Shown here: piece by piece, positions 55,456 through 63,649 of the stretch
How the letters are laid out: each line of letters starts with the position of its first letter
Position numbering within the stretch: the first letter of the stretch is position 1
Assembly (NCBI RefSeq): GCF_900100435.1
Contig: NZ_FNEX01000002.1
Span: 372,001 to 436,000 of the forward strand
Length of the DNA: 64,000 bases
Direction of reading: 5' to 3'
Source: Pedobacter sp. ok626
GTDB taxonomy: Bacteria; Bacteroidota; Bacteroidia; Sphingobacteriales; Sphingobacteriaceae
The notes under the pieces: model-generated
The model's input: the letters and a program-made list of their open reading frames with translations, nothing else
What the model was told of the DNA's origin: nothing
Database searches by the model: none
Position numbers and translations under genes: made by a program

Positions 55456-57255
55456 TTAGTTTTTACCTTTTATTTTACGTTCAGCCTCAGTTAAGTAGAT
55501 TTTACGTAAACGCATGCTTGCCGGTGTAACCTCAATGTACTCATCAGCCTGGATATACTCCATTGCCTCTTCCAAAGAGAATTTAATTGCCGGAGCAATA
55601 CGCTGACTATCATCTGTACCAGAAGCACGCATGTTAGTCAAAGCTTTACCTTTAACAATGTTAATTACTAAATCGTTATCACGGATGTGCTCACCAAGGA
55701 TTTGACCTTCGTAAATATCTACTCCCGGATCAACGAAGAAACGACCACGATCTTGTAATTTATCAATTGAATAAGCAGTAGTGCTTCCTTTTTCCATAGA
55801 AACCAATACACCATTCAAACGACCAGGAATTGTACCTTTCCAAGGCTCGTAAGCTTTGAAACGGTGAGCCATAATCGCTTCACCACCTGTTGCAGTTAAT
55901 ACGTTATTTCTCAATCCAATGATACCACGTGCAGGGATCTCAAATTCTAAGTGTTGTAAATCACCTTTTGGCTCCATAACCAGCAACTCACCTTTACGTT
56001 GAGTAACCAATTCAATAACCTTACCAGCAACCTCACCCGGTACATCAACGATCAAAGTCTCAATTGGCTCACATTTTTTACCATCAATTTCTTTAATGAT
56101 AACTTGTGGCTGACCAACCTGGATTTCATAACCTTCGCGACGCATTGTCTCGATCAATACTGATAAATGGAGGATACCCCTTCCGTATACCAAATAAGCA
56201 TCAGGAGATTCTGTCTCAACCACTTTAAGGGCTAAGTTTTTCTCCATCTCTTTGTATAAACGCTCTCTGATACGTTGAGACGTAACAAATTTACCTTCTT
56301 TACCAAAAAATGGCGAGTTGTTGATCGTGAACAACATGTTCATCGTAGGCTCATCAATTTTGATAACTGGCAATTGCTCTGGAGCTTCGAAATCAGCAAT
56401 AGTATCACCAATATCAAAACCATCAATACCTACAACAGCGCAGATATCACCTGATTTTACTTCAGTAGTACGGATTTTACCTAAACCTTCGAAAGTATAT
56501 AATTCTTTTACTCTTGATTTCACCATTTTACCATCACGTTTGATCAAAGTAACCGGTTGGTTTTCTTTGATGCTACCGCGGTGTACACGTCCAACTGCAA
56601 TACGACCTACGAAAGATGAATAATCTAACGAAGTAATTTGCATTTGCAAAGTACCATCATTGGTTGGTGCAGGAGGAATATTAGCAACAACTGCATCTAA
56701 CAATGCGAAAATATCTGTAGTAGGAACTTTCCAGTCAGTACTCATCCATCCTTGTTTAGATGAACCGTAAATTACAGGAAAGTCTAACTGATCTTCTGTA
56801 GCCTCTAAGTTGAAGAACAATTCAAAGATTTGCTCATAAACTTCTTCCGGGCGACAGTTTTCTTTATCTACCTTATTTACAACTACAATCGGCTTTAATC
56901 CTAAAGCTAAAGCTTTTTGCGTTACGAAACGCGTTTGAGGCATCGCACCTTCAAAAGCATCACATAATAACAATACACCATCAGCCATTTTCAATACACG
57001 CTCAACCTCACCACCGAAATCGGCGTGACCAGGTGTATCAATAATGTTGATCTTTACATCCTTATATTGAACGGAAACGTTTTTCGACACGATGGTAATT
57101 CCTCGCTCACGCTCCAGATCATTGTTGTCAAGTATTAAATCTCCCGACTGCTCATTATCACGGAAGATTGAACAAGCGTGTAAGATCTTATCAACCAGTG
57201 TAGTTTTACCGTGGTCAACGTGGGCTATGATAGCTATATTTCTAATTTTTTGCAT
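55456..57255 (-). CDS. typA: Translational GTPase TypA/BipA
   Basis: A 599-residue ribosome-associated GTPase. G1 is AHVDHGKTTL (residues 11-20), G2 RGITI, G3 DTPGHADFGGEV (about 73-84), G4 NKVDK (about 127-131) and G5 GSSKQGW. The EF-G-like domains III and V and the TypA-specific C-terminal domain follow (HLSVLIETMRREGYEIQVGQPQVI split, VPGEVAGKVIELVTQRKGELL, MANMRASGTDD-type motif TNMRASGTDDSQRI). It aids ribosome assembly and stress adaptation. The gene stands alone with a promoter and a terminator. Confidence 0.97.
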   Translation of the reverse strand: MQKIRNIAIIAHVDHGKTTLVDKILHACSIFRDNEQSGDLILDNNDLERERGITIVSKNVSVQYKDVKINIIDTPGHADFGGEVERVLKMADGVLLLCDAFEGAMPQTRFVTQKALALGLKPIVVVNKVDKENCRPEEVYEQIFELFFNLEATEDQLDFPVIYGSSKQGWMSTDWKVPTTDIFALLDAVVANIPPAPTNDGTLQMQITSLDYSSFVGRIAVGRVHRGSIKENQPVTLIKRDGKMVKSRVKELYTFEGLGKIRTTEVKSGDICAVVGIDGFDIGDTIADFEAPEQLPVIKIDEPTMNMLFTINNSPFFGKEGKFVTSQRIRERLYKEMEKNLALKVVETESPDAYLVYGRGILHLSVLIETMRREGYEIQVGQPQVIIKEIDGKKCEPIETLIVDVPGEVAGKVIELVTQRKGELLVMEPKGDLQHLEFEIPARGIIGLRNNVLTATGGEAIMAHRFKAYEPWKGTIPGRLNGVLVSMEKGSTTAYSIDKLQDRGRFFVDPGVDIYEGQILGEHIRDNDLVINIVKGKALTNMRASGTDDSQRIAPAIKFSLEEAMEYIQADEYIEVTPASMRLRKIYLTEAERKIKGKN

Positions 57256-57277
57256 AAAATGCGTATGATTTTTGGCG

Positions 57278-57308
57278 CAAAGATAAGGTTTATTATCGAT
57301 ATATCAAG
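57278..57308 (-). promoter_or_regulatory. Predicted typA promoter
   Basis: Read on the minus strand, TATCTTTG (57278-57285) matches the -7 consensus TAnnTTTG and CTTG (57305-57308) lies 19 nt upstream as a near -33 element. The start site would be near 57271, with a leader of about 16 nt. Confidence 0.55.
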
Positions 57309-57453
57309 CAATTAGCTAAGACAGAATTTAAGAAGGGCAGTTTTTTTAGCAATACTTTGATCCCATCAATTGTTTATCTAACTTAAAACATCTAACTTTT
57401 TAATCCTGGAGAAGGCGCCGTACAGACTCCATTAATCTGAAAAAAGGAAAAAT

Positions 57454-58560
57454 ATGATGAACGATTTTACGCTTGGAATTGAGGAAGAGTATATGGTGAT
57501 CGACCCGGTGACCAGGGAACTCAGCTCGCATGATCAAAAAATAGTGGAGGCCGCTCAAAAAATCCACAAAGACCAGGTGAAGGCCGAAATGCATCAGGCT
57601 GTTGTGGAAGTGGGTACCGGAATTTGCAGAAATACCGAGCAGGCACGTGAGGAGATTTCTCAATTACGACATACCGTTTCGCAACTCGCCGGCGAACTAG
57701 ACCTAAAAATTGGCGCATCAGGAACTCACCCCTTTTCCCGATGGGAAAAGCAGCTTATCACTGAACATCCACGCTACAGCAATATTGTCAATGAATTACA
57801 AGAAGCAGCACGCTCGAACCTTATCTTCGGTCTGCACGTACATGTAGGCATTCAATCGCGCGAGTTAGCCATACACATTGCCAACCAGGTGCGTTATTTT
57901 CTGCCCCACGTATTTGCTTTGTCCACCAACTCCCCTTTTTGGGAAGGCCGCAATACAGGATATAAATCCTACCGGACCAAAATATTCGACAAATTTCCGC
58001 GTACGGGAATCCCCGATATTTTTAACAGCATTGAGGATTACGACAACTATGTAAAACTGCTGATTAAAACCAACAGTATAGATAATGCCAAGAAAATCTG
58101 GTGGGACATCCGGGTGCACCCATTTTTCCAAACCATAGAATTTAGAATCTGTGATTGTCCGATGCTCATTGAGGAAACAATGGCCTTTGCAGCACTGTTC
58201 CAGGCCTTATGTGCCAAACTATATAAGTTACGCTTACAGAACATGGAATTCATCAGCTATTCCAGGGCATTGATCAACGAGAACAAATGGCGAGCCGCCA
58301 GATATGGTATCGACGGGAACCTAATTGACTTTGGTAAGGAAATTGAAGTAAACTGTCGCAACCTGATACTGGAACTGCTTGACTTTATTGATGATGTGGT
58401 AGACGAATTGGGCTGCCGAAAAGAGATCAACTATGTATTGAAGATATTGGAAAATGGAACGGGAGCAGATAAACAGTTAGCGATTTATGAACAATCCGGT
58501 AACTTTGAAGCTGTGATAGACTACATCACTACACAAACATTAATTGGGGCAAAGCAATAA
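57454..58560 (+). CDS. GCS2-type carboxylate-amine ligase (YbdK family)
   Basis: A 368-residue ligase of the glutamate-cysteine ligase 2 family. Markers are FTLGIEEEYMVIDPVTREL (about residues 5-23, the ATP/metal Glu cluster), HQAVVEVGTGICRN, IGASGTHPFSRWEKQ, LIFGLHVHVGIQ (about 126-137) and TIEFRICDCPM. It should join an amine to a carboxylate using ATP; whether it acts on glutamate and cysteine is doubtful for this group. Two adjacent starts (57454, 57457) are equivalent. It stops on the base before the next gene's ATG, so a dedicated biosynthetic operon is likely. Confidence 0.88.
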   Translation: MMNDFTLGIEEEYMVIDPVTRELSSHDQKIVEAAQKIHKDQVKAEMHQAVVEVGTGICRNTEQAREEISQLRHTVSQLAGELDLKIGASGTHPFSRWEKQLITEHPRYSNIVNELQEAARSNLIFGLHVHVGIQSRELAIHIANQVRYFLPHVFALSTNSPFWEGRNTGYKSYRTKIFDKFPRTGIPDIFNSIEDYDNYVKLLIKTNSIDNAKKIWWDIRVHPFFQTIEFRICDCPMLIEETMAFAALFQALCAKLYKLRLQNMEFISYSRALINENKWRAARYGIDGNLIDFGKEIEVNCRNLILELLDFIDDVVDELGCRKEINYVLKILENGTGADKQLAIYEQSGNFEAVIDYITTQTLIGAKQ

Positions 58561-59391
58561 ATGACGGATACAAATAATATAAAGATTGCCGTTATTGATA
58601 TGAATAAGGGAACTGCCAATCAGGGAATGCGTGGCATATTAGAAACCTTATTGCGCTACCAGAGCGAAATGAACTTGAGCTTGTCGTTTGATGTATTTGA
58701 TTTGAGGCAGAAAGGGGAAATACCGGATTTAAATTATCATATCTACATCTCCAGCGGTGGCCCCGGTAACCCGTACGAAGGGAAAGGCGAGCAATGGGAA
58801 AAGGACTTTTTTGATCTCCTCGAGCAGATTGAAGCCTTTAATGCCAACAATGAGCACACTAAAAAGCATGCTTTTTTAATCTGTCATTCTTTCCAAATGG
58901 CTTGCCGCAAGTTTGGGCTCGGCAATGTTATCCAAAGACAGACTACTGCTTTCGGCATTTTTCCCGTATTCTTAACGGAAGAAGGCGAAAATGATACGCT
59001 GTTTAATGGCTTGCCTAACCCTTTTTATGCCGTAGATAGTCGCGACTGGCAAGTCACCAACCCTGACGACACCCCATTTTATATCGAGGCTAGCAAAGTT
59101 TTGGCGCTTGAAAAAGACAGACCACATATTGATCTGGAACGTTGTGTAATGTCCATCCGCTTCACAAAAGAAATTGTTGGCACCCAATTTCACCCTGAAG
59201 CCGATCCTATCGGTATGAAACGCTATTTACTCCAGGAGGATAAAAAGAATGACATCATTGAAAATCATGGTTTAGAAAAGTACAACGATATGCTCAATAG
59301 TCTTGATGATCCTAGCCAGATTGCTTTAACACAACATGTTGTTTTACCGAACTTTTTAAATGAAGCCATAAACTCTTTACAGGAAGTCTGA
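58561..59391 (+). CDS. Class I glutamine amidotransferase-like protein
   Basis: A 276-residue protein with the GATase I layout: ISSGGPGNPYEG (about 63-74) forms the oxyanion turn, FLICHSFQMACR contains the nucleophile Cys108, and QFHPEADP supplies His211 and Glu213, so the catalytic triad is intact. The elbow is CHSFQ instead of the usual CxGxQ. It should release ammonia from glutamine for a partner. The gene begins immediately after the ligase stop and is followed after one base by the ATP-grasp-like gene, so the three proteins probably act together. Confidence 0.85.
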   Translation: MTDTNNIKIAVIDMNKGTANQGMRGILETLLRYQSEMNLSLSFDVFDLRQKGEIPDLNYHIYISSGGPGNPYEGKGEQWEKDFFDLLEQIEAFNANNEHTKKHAFLICHSFQMACRKFGLGNVIQRQTTAFGIFPVFLTEEGENDTLFNGLPNPFYAVDSRDWQVTNPDDTPFYIEASKVLALEKDRPHIDLERCVMSIRFTKEIVGTQFHPEADPIGMKRYLLQEDKKNDIIENHGLEKYNDMLNSLDDPSQIALTQHVVLPNFLNEAINSLQEV

Positions 59392-59392
59392 C

Positions 59393-60580
59393 ATGATTGA
59401 GCATTATAGAACTAGCTTTAATACCTTATTCACTAAAAAAAAATACACCACCTTTACCCACAATCTGGAAAAAGGCTTTGTGAAAATCCCTTTTAGAGTA
59501 GCTGAAACACCCGTTTTTATACCTAAAGCCTTAGAAAAGCAGCTAATCGCTGCCGGGGCAGAGCTTATCGCCTTGATTAAACAACCCGACTTTAAAGCCT
59601 TAACGGATAATGCTATCCCTCCCGACTGGAATGTCGCCAACAAAAACGATCACCCCCATTTTCTCTGTTTCGATTTTGGCATTTGCAAAGACGATCAAGG
59701 CAACCTAGTGCCCAGGTTAATTGAGATGCAGGGCTTCCCCTCTCTTTATGGCTTTCAGGCTCATTTAGCCGAGACCTATAAAACATCATTTAACCTCCCC
59801 CATCATTTAAGCCCCTATTTTAATGGACTTAATGAGCCGCAATATATCGACTTACTCAGGTCGGTTATTGTAGGCAAACACCAACCACATGAGGTGGCTC
59901 TAATGGATATAGCCGCTCCCGAACAAAAAACCTTGATTGATTTCTTGATCACCAAGCAATTTCTTGGCATAAAAATACTGAGCATAACAGACATCTTTAA
60001 AGAAGGACAAAATCTATTTTATCAGGAAAACGAAAAAAAAGTTCAATTAAAAAGAATATATAACCGACTTATATTTGATGAGATTGCAGACCAAACAGCA
60101 CTATTTAAGGACCACTTTGACCCACGAGAAGCACTAAATATAGAATGGATTACCCATCCCAACTGGTTTTACAGAATCAGCAAGTATACCATGCCTTTTC
60201 TTAAAAGTGAGTTTGTCCCTGAAACTCATTTTTTAAACACCCTGGCAAGAATCCCAACTGATCTGGAGAATTATGTATTGAAACCTTTATTTTCTTTCGC
60301 GGGAATCGGTGTAATTATTGATGTTACCCTGGCTGATATCAATAACATAAAAGATCCTCAGAATTGGATCTTGCAAAGAAAGGTGGTTTACGAACCTGTA
60401 GTACAGGCGCCTGATGGTGGTATAAAAGTAGAAATCAGGCTGATGTATCTATGGCCAGATGGACAGGAACCCAAGCTTTGTATTAACCTCACTAGATTAA
60501 GCAGAGGTAAAATGATTGGGGTAAGGTACAATAAAGATTTTGACTGGGTAGGTGGCACTATCGGTTTAATGGAACACTAA
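59393..60580 (+). CDS. ATP-grasp-like protein, uncharacterised
   Basis: A 395-residue protein without a named family that I recognise. The C-terminal part has the layout of an ATP-grasp active site: YVLKPLFSFAGIGVII (Lys and a glycine-containing loop, about 297-312), WILQRKVVYEP (hinge and purine contact), KVEIRLMYLW (Arg) and INLTRLSRGKM (Asn), followed by VGGTIGLM. The N-terminal part contains FLCFDFGICKDDQGNLVPRLIEMQGF, split over residues 86-110, which looks like a conserved acidic site. With a GCS2 ligase and an amidotransferase as neighbours it is probably a second peptide-bond-forming enzyme in the same pathway. Confidence 0.7.
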   Translation: MIEHYRTSFNTLFTKKKYTTFTHNLEKGFVKIPFRVAETPVFIPKALEKQLIAAGAELIALIKQPDFKALTDNAIPPDWNVANKNDHPHFLCFDFGICKDDQGNLVPRLIEMQGFPSLYGFQAHLAETYKTSFNLPHHLSPYFNGLNEPQYIDLLRSVIVGKHQPHEVALMDIAAPEQKTLIDFLITKQFLGIKILSITDIFKEGQNLFYQENEKKVQLKRIYNRLIFDEIADQTALFKDHFDPREALNIEWITHPNWFYRISKYTMPFLKSEFVPETHFLNTLARIPTDLENYVLKPLFSFAGIGVIIDVTLADINNIKDPQNWILQRKVVYEPVVQAPDGGIKVEIRLMYLWPDGQEPKLCINLTRLSRGKMIGVRYNKDFDWVGGTIGLMEH

Positions 60581-60630
60581 ATTTACATTTAACAGACCCC
60601 TTTTACCCAGGGGCTTATTATTTTTGTGAT

Positions 60631-60789
60631 ATGGATATTCAAACCATTCTAGTGACTTTACTATTTGCTGCCGCCATATTCTATGTTGGCCGTATCATAT
60701 ATCGTGCTATATCTCCTAAAAGCGGAGGTTGCGCTTCGAATTGTAAATGCGGTGTCGACTTTTCCAATATCGAACCTAACAAAAAATAG
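60631..60789 (+). CDS. Small Cys-rich membrane protein (FeoB-associated type)
   Basis: A 52-residue protein found by reading the gap after the ATP-grasp gene. It has an N-terminal transmembrane helix (ILVTLLFAAAIFYVGRIIY, about residues 5-23) and a tail with CASNCKCG, three Cys in the pattern of FeoB-associated Cys-rich membrane proteins. Those usually follow feoB and may bind iron. No feoB is in this window, so the gene is an orphan. It lies 50 bp after the ATP-grasp gene and 17 bp before the Crp/Fnr gene. Confidence 0.65.
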   Translation: MDIQTILVTLLFAAAIFYVGRIIYRAISPKSGGCASNCKCGVDFSNIEPNKK

Positions 60790-60806
60790 ATCTCATCTAT
60801 AATTAT

Positions 60807-61397
60807 ATGCTGGAGCAATTTAAAACCTATTTACAGAATAAAGTTGCCATCACAGATGAGCAGTTTGCACTTATTTCTGGCAAGCTAAAAATAAAAACCT
60901 TTGAAAGGAATGAAATGATCCTGATGAAAGGTGAAGTTTCGGCACATGGTTATTTTGTAATGAGCGGCCTGCTGCGCAGTTACTCGATAGACAGCAAAGG
61001 AAAAACGCATATCATACAGTTTGCACCTGAACAATGGTGGCTATCTGACCGTAACGGCATGCTTTTTAACGAAGCTTCTGATTTCTTTATTGATGCCATC
61101 GAACGTACGGAAGCTGTGGTCATCCCCAAAGATTACATCAATGAGGCTGCGAAAATTGTTCCCTGCATGCACGATTTTAACCATACCATCCTCAATAACT
61201 CCATCAGGTTTATGCAAAAAAGGATCAATATGCTCCTAAGTGCAACCGCCGAAGAGCGCTACCTGAATTTCATAAAACTCTATCCAAACCTCACCTTAAG
61301 AGTACCGCAATGGATGATAGCCTCCTACCTGGGCATCACGCCGGAGTCGCTAAGCAGAGTTCGCAAGGACCTGGCACATAAGCATTTTAAAGTTTAA
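60807..61397 (+). CDS. Crp/Fnr family transcriptional regulator
   Basis: A 196-residue regulator with an N-terminal cyclic-nucleotide-binding-like beta roll (about 20-115: NEMILMKGEVSAHGYFVMSGLLRSYSID, split) and a C-terminal helix-turn-helix (VPQWMIASYLGITPESLSRVRKDL, about residues 168-191). There are few Cys, so an iron-sulphur cluster as in Fnr is unlikely. The effector is unknown. YceI and pirin genes follow on the same strand, and it may control them in response to redox or nutrient state. Confidence 0.9.
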   Translation: MLEQFKTYLQNKVAITDEQFALISGKLKIKTFERNEMILMKGEVSAHGYFVMSGLLRSYSIDSKGKTHIIQFAPEQWWLSDRNGMLFNEASDFFIDAIERTEAVVIPKDYINEAAKIVPCMHDFNHTILNNSIRFMQKRINMLLSATAEERYLNFIKLYPNLTLRVPQWMIASYLGITPESLSRVRKDLAHKHFKV

Positions 61398-61440
61398 TGC
61401 TTTCTTAACATACATCAATGTCGCACTAAACATATCACCA

Positions 61441-61448
61441 TAACTTTG
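61441..61448 (+). promoter_or_regulatory. Possible -7 element of the yceI-like gene
   Basis: TAACTTTG matches TAnnTTTG 38 bp before the start codon. The -33 position is poor. An ACAT-6-ATGT inverted repeat at about 61409-61422 lies where an activator could bind, which suits control by the preceding Crp/Fnr regulator. Confidence 0.4.
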
Positions 61449-61485
61449 TGTTGTTAATTAAAGAAATATATAAAACAACAATATT

Positions 61486-62016
61486 ATGGCAACTACAACC
61501 TGGGCTTTAGACCCTACTCACAGTGAATTACAATTTAAAGTAAAACACTTAATGATCACTACTGTGACTGGTAGCATGAATGTATTAACAGCGACATTAA
61601 CTTCTGAATCAGAAGATTTCCAAAATGCTCATGTTAAGTTTGAAGCTGAAACCGCATCAATTGATACTGGAAATGCAGATCGTGATACGCACTTAAAAAG
61701 CGGCGACTTCTTTAATGCTGATGAATTTCCAAAAGTTAGCTTTGAATCTACTTCGTTCATCAAAGATGGCAGCGATTATATATTAGCAGGTAATTTGACC
61801 ATCAGGGATGTAACCAAACCGGTAAAATTAGATGTAGAATTTGGTGGTATCGCTACTGATCCATGGGGAAATACTAAAGCCGGATTTACATTAAGTGGAA
61901 AAATTAAAAGAACAGATTTTGGTTTAAATTGGAACGCGGCTTTAGAAACTGGTGGTGTAATGGTAAGTGAAGAGGTAAGAATTTTAGGTGAATTACAATT
62001 CGTAAAACAAGCCTAA
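61486..62016 (+). CDS. YceI family protein
   Basis: A 176-residue lipocalin-like beta-barrel protein (TWALDPTHSELQFKVKHLMITTVTGSM, split; VKFEAETASIDTGNADRDTHLKSGDFFN; GNLTIRDVTKPVKLDVEF; GFTLSGKIKRTDFGLNW). YceI proteins bind long isoprenoids or fatty amides. There is no signal peptide, so this copy is cytoplasmic. It lies 88 bp after the Crp/Fnr gene and 49 bp before the pirin gene, a common Bacteroidetes trio. Confidence 0.92.
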   Translation: MATTTWALDPTHSELQFKVKHLMITTVTGSMNVLTATLTSESEDFQNAHVKFEAETASIDTGNADRDTHLKSGDFFNADEFPKVSFESTSFIKDGSDYILAGNLTIRDVTKPVKLDVEFGGIATDPWGNTKAGFTLSGKIKRTDFGLNWNAALETGGVMVSEEVRILGELQFVKQA

Positions 62017-62065
62017 GAAAAAAACAAAAATAACGCATCCAGTCGTAAACAGAAAGGAGACAAAG

Positions 62066-62941
62066 ATGGAAGCAAATACAAAACAGGTGTCGGCTGTATT
62101 AAGTCCGCCGGCACCACATATGGTTGGTGATGGGTTTAGGGTACATAACTTTTTTCCTAGCGGATACAGAATTAAAATGAGCCCATTTTTTCTGCTTGAC
62201 TACAATGCTAAAATAGGATTTTCGGCTAGAAATGAGCCTAGAGGGGTTGGCGTGCATCCACACAGAGGTTTCGAAACTGTAACCATTGCCTATCACGGTG
62301 CAGTAGCGCATCACGATAGTGCTGGAAATAGTGGCGTAATTTACCCTGGTGATGTACAATGGATGACTGCGGCAAGAGGAATATTGCATAAAGAGTTCCA
62401 CGAAGCGGAATACAGTAAAAAAGGTGGTGATTTTCAAATGGTACAACTATGGGTTAATTTACCTGCAAAGGATAAAATGAGTCCACCGAAATACCAAGGT
62501 GTTAAACATGACAATATTGCCAAACACGTCTTATCGCAGAATGGGGATGCAATTGAGGTCATTGCTGGAGCATATCAAGATACCAAAGGCTCTGTCAGCA
62601 CTTTCACACCGATCAACGTATACAACGCACGACTGAATAAAGGTGGAAAAGCAGCATTCAGCTTCCCGGCAACGTACAATACTGGCTTTGTAATTATTGA
62701 GGGTCGAATACAAATAAATGATTCAGAAGTAGCCGAAACAGACCAATTTGTTCATTTCAAAAATGAGGGCACTGAAATTAAAATTGAAGCTTTAGAAGAT
62801 GCTGTGGTTTTAATCCTTAGTGGTGAACCAATCAATGAACCTGTTGCACAATACGGTCCTTTTCTGATGAATACCGCTGAAGAAATACAACAAGCGATCA
62901 GTGATTACAATCAAGGTAAGTTTGGGTATCTCGAAGAATAA
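62066..62941 (+). CDS. Pirin family protein
   Basis: A 291-residue bicupin. The N-terminal cupin has the metal site GVHPHRGFETVTI (His residues near 60) and the second ligands in HHDSAGNSGVIYPGDVQWMTAARGILHKEFHE (split). The C-terminal pirin domain has VIIEGRIQIND and ILSGEPINEPVAQYGPFLMNT. Pirins bind iron and some have quercetin 2,3-dioxygenase activity. A ribosome-binding AGAAAGGAG lies 8 nt before the start. Palindromic element copy 5 follows the stop. Confidence 0.93.
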   Translation: MEANTKQVSAVLSPPAPHMVGDGFRVHNFFPSGYRIKMSPFFLLDYNAKIGFSARNEPRGVGVHPHRGFETVTIAYHGAVAHHDSAGNSGVIYPGDVQWMTAARGILHKEFHEAEYSKKGGDFQMVQLWVNLPAKDKMSPPKYQGVKHDNIAKHVLSQNGDAIEVIAGAYQDTKGSVSTFTPINVYNARLNKGGKAAFSFPATYNTGFVIIEGRIQINDSEVAETDQFVHFKNEGTEIKIEALEDAVVLILSGEPINEPVAQYGPFLMNTAEEIQQAISDYNQGKFGYLEE

Positions 62942-62942
62942 A

Positions 62943-63026
62943 GAAACAACCGTTCTCTTAAACGGCTGCATTACTTTGCTGAAGAAGCGAAGAAGGCTGA
63001 GGCCGTTTCTGAGAAGGTAATTTCTT
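62943..63026 (+). repeat. Palindromic element, copy 5
   Basis: An 84-bp imperfect palindrome directly after the pirin stop. Outer arms ACCGTTCTCTTAAACGGC and GGCCGTTTCTGAGAAGGT pair, with the core TTTGCTGAAGAAGCGAA. It is a full-length relative of the copy at 22811-22891 in opposite orientation, about 40 kb away. No transposase or other coding sequence is in it. Confidence 0.8.
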
Positions 63027-63052
63027 AGGTTAAGCACACCCAGCAGTGGCAT

Positions 63053-63099
63053 AAAAAAGACAAGGCCCAGAAATCGATTTCTGAGCCTTGTCTTTTTTA
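63053..63099. terminator. Bidirectional terminator between pirin and ispF
   Basis: A long stem AAGACAAGGC-CAGAAAT / ATTTCTG-GCCTTGTCTT (one mismatch) centred on CG, with A6 before and T6 after. It can end plus-strand transcription from the pirin gene and minus-strand transcription from ispF. Confidence 0.92.
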
Positions 63100-63107
63100 T
63101 TAGGGAA

Positions 63108-63587
63108 TCAACTTCTCTGAATTAAGCACACTGCGTAAGCAACAACGCCTTCTTCACGACCAACAAAGCCCATTTGCTCATTGGTAGTTGCTTTGATAGA
63201 AATATCTTCGATAGAGATGCCTGCTGCTTCAGCAATATGCTGTTGCATAGCAGGAATATGTGGATTGATTTTAGGGGCCTCAATGCACAACATCGCATCA
63301 ATATTACCTATTTCGTAACCTTTATCAGTTAACAGTTTAACGGTTTCTTTCAATAAGATTAAGCTGCTAATGCCTTTCCAGCGAGGATCAGTATTTTTAA
63401 AATGATAGCCAATATCTCTTAAATTAGCTGCTCCAAGTAATGCGTCGCATATTGCATGTAGTAATACATCGGCATCCGAATGCCCAAAAGCCCCACTATG
63501 ATGTTCCAGATTAACCCCACCAACTATAAATGGATGATTTTCTTTTAACTGGTGCACATCAAATCCAAAACCTACTTTAATTTTCAT
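63108..63587 (-). CDS. ispF: 2-C-methyl-D-erythritol 2,4-cyclodiphosphate synthase
   Basis: A 159-residue enzyme of the MEP isoprenoid pathway. Markers are KVGFGFDVHQL (metal Asp and His, residues 8-10), HHSGAFGHSDADVLLHAICDALLGAA (His at 42 and the signature), DIGYHFKNTDPRWKGISS and ISIKATTNEQMGFVGREEGV. The length is standard and the family is a trimer. It lies 62 bp after the porV fragment on the same strand. Confidence 0.97.
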   Translation of the reverse strand: MKIKVGFGFDVHQLKENHPFIVGGVNLEHHSGAFGHSDADVLLHAICDALLGAANLRDIGYHFKNTDPRWKGISSLILLKETVKLLTDKGYEIGNIDAMLCIEAPKINPHIPAMQQHIAEAAGISIEDISIKATTNEQMGFVGREEGVVAYAVCLIQRS

Positions 63588-63649
63588 TCTTTACGTATTT
63601 TCAATTTTATACTCTAACTATTATGCACACCGCCGAATTAGCGCTATCG

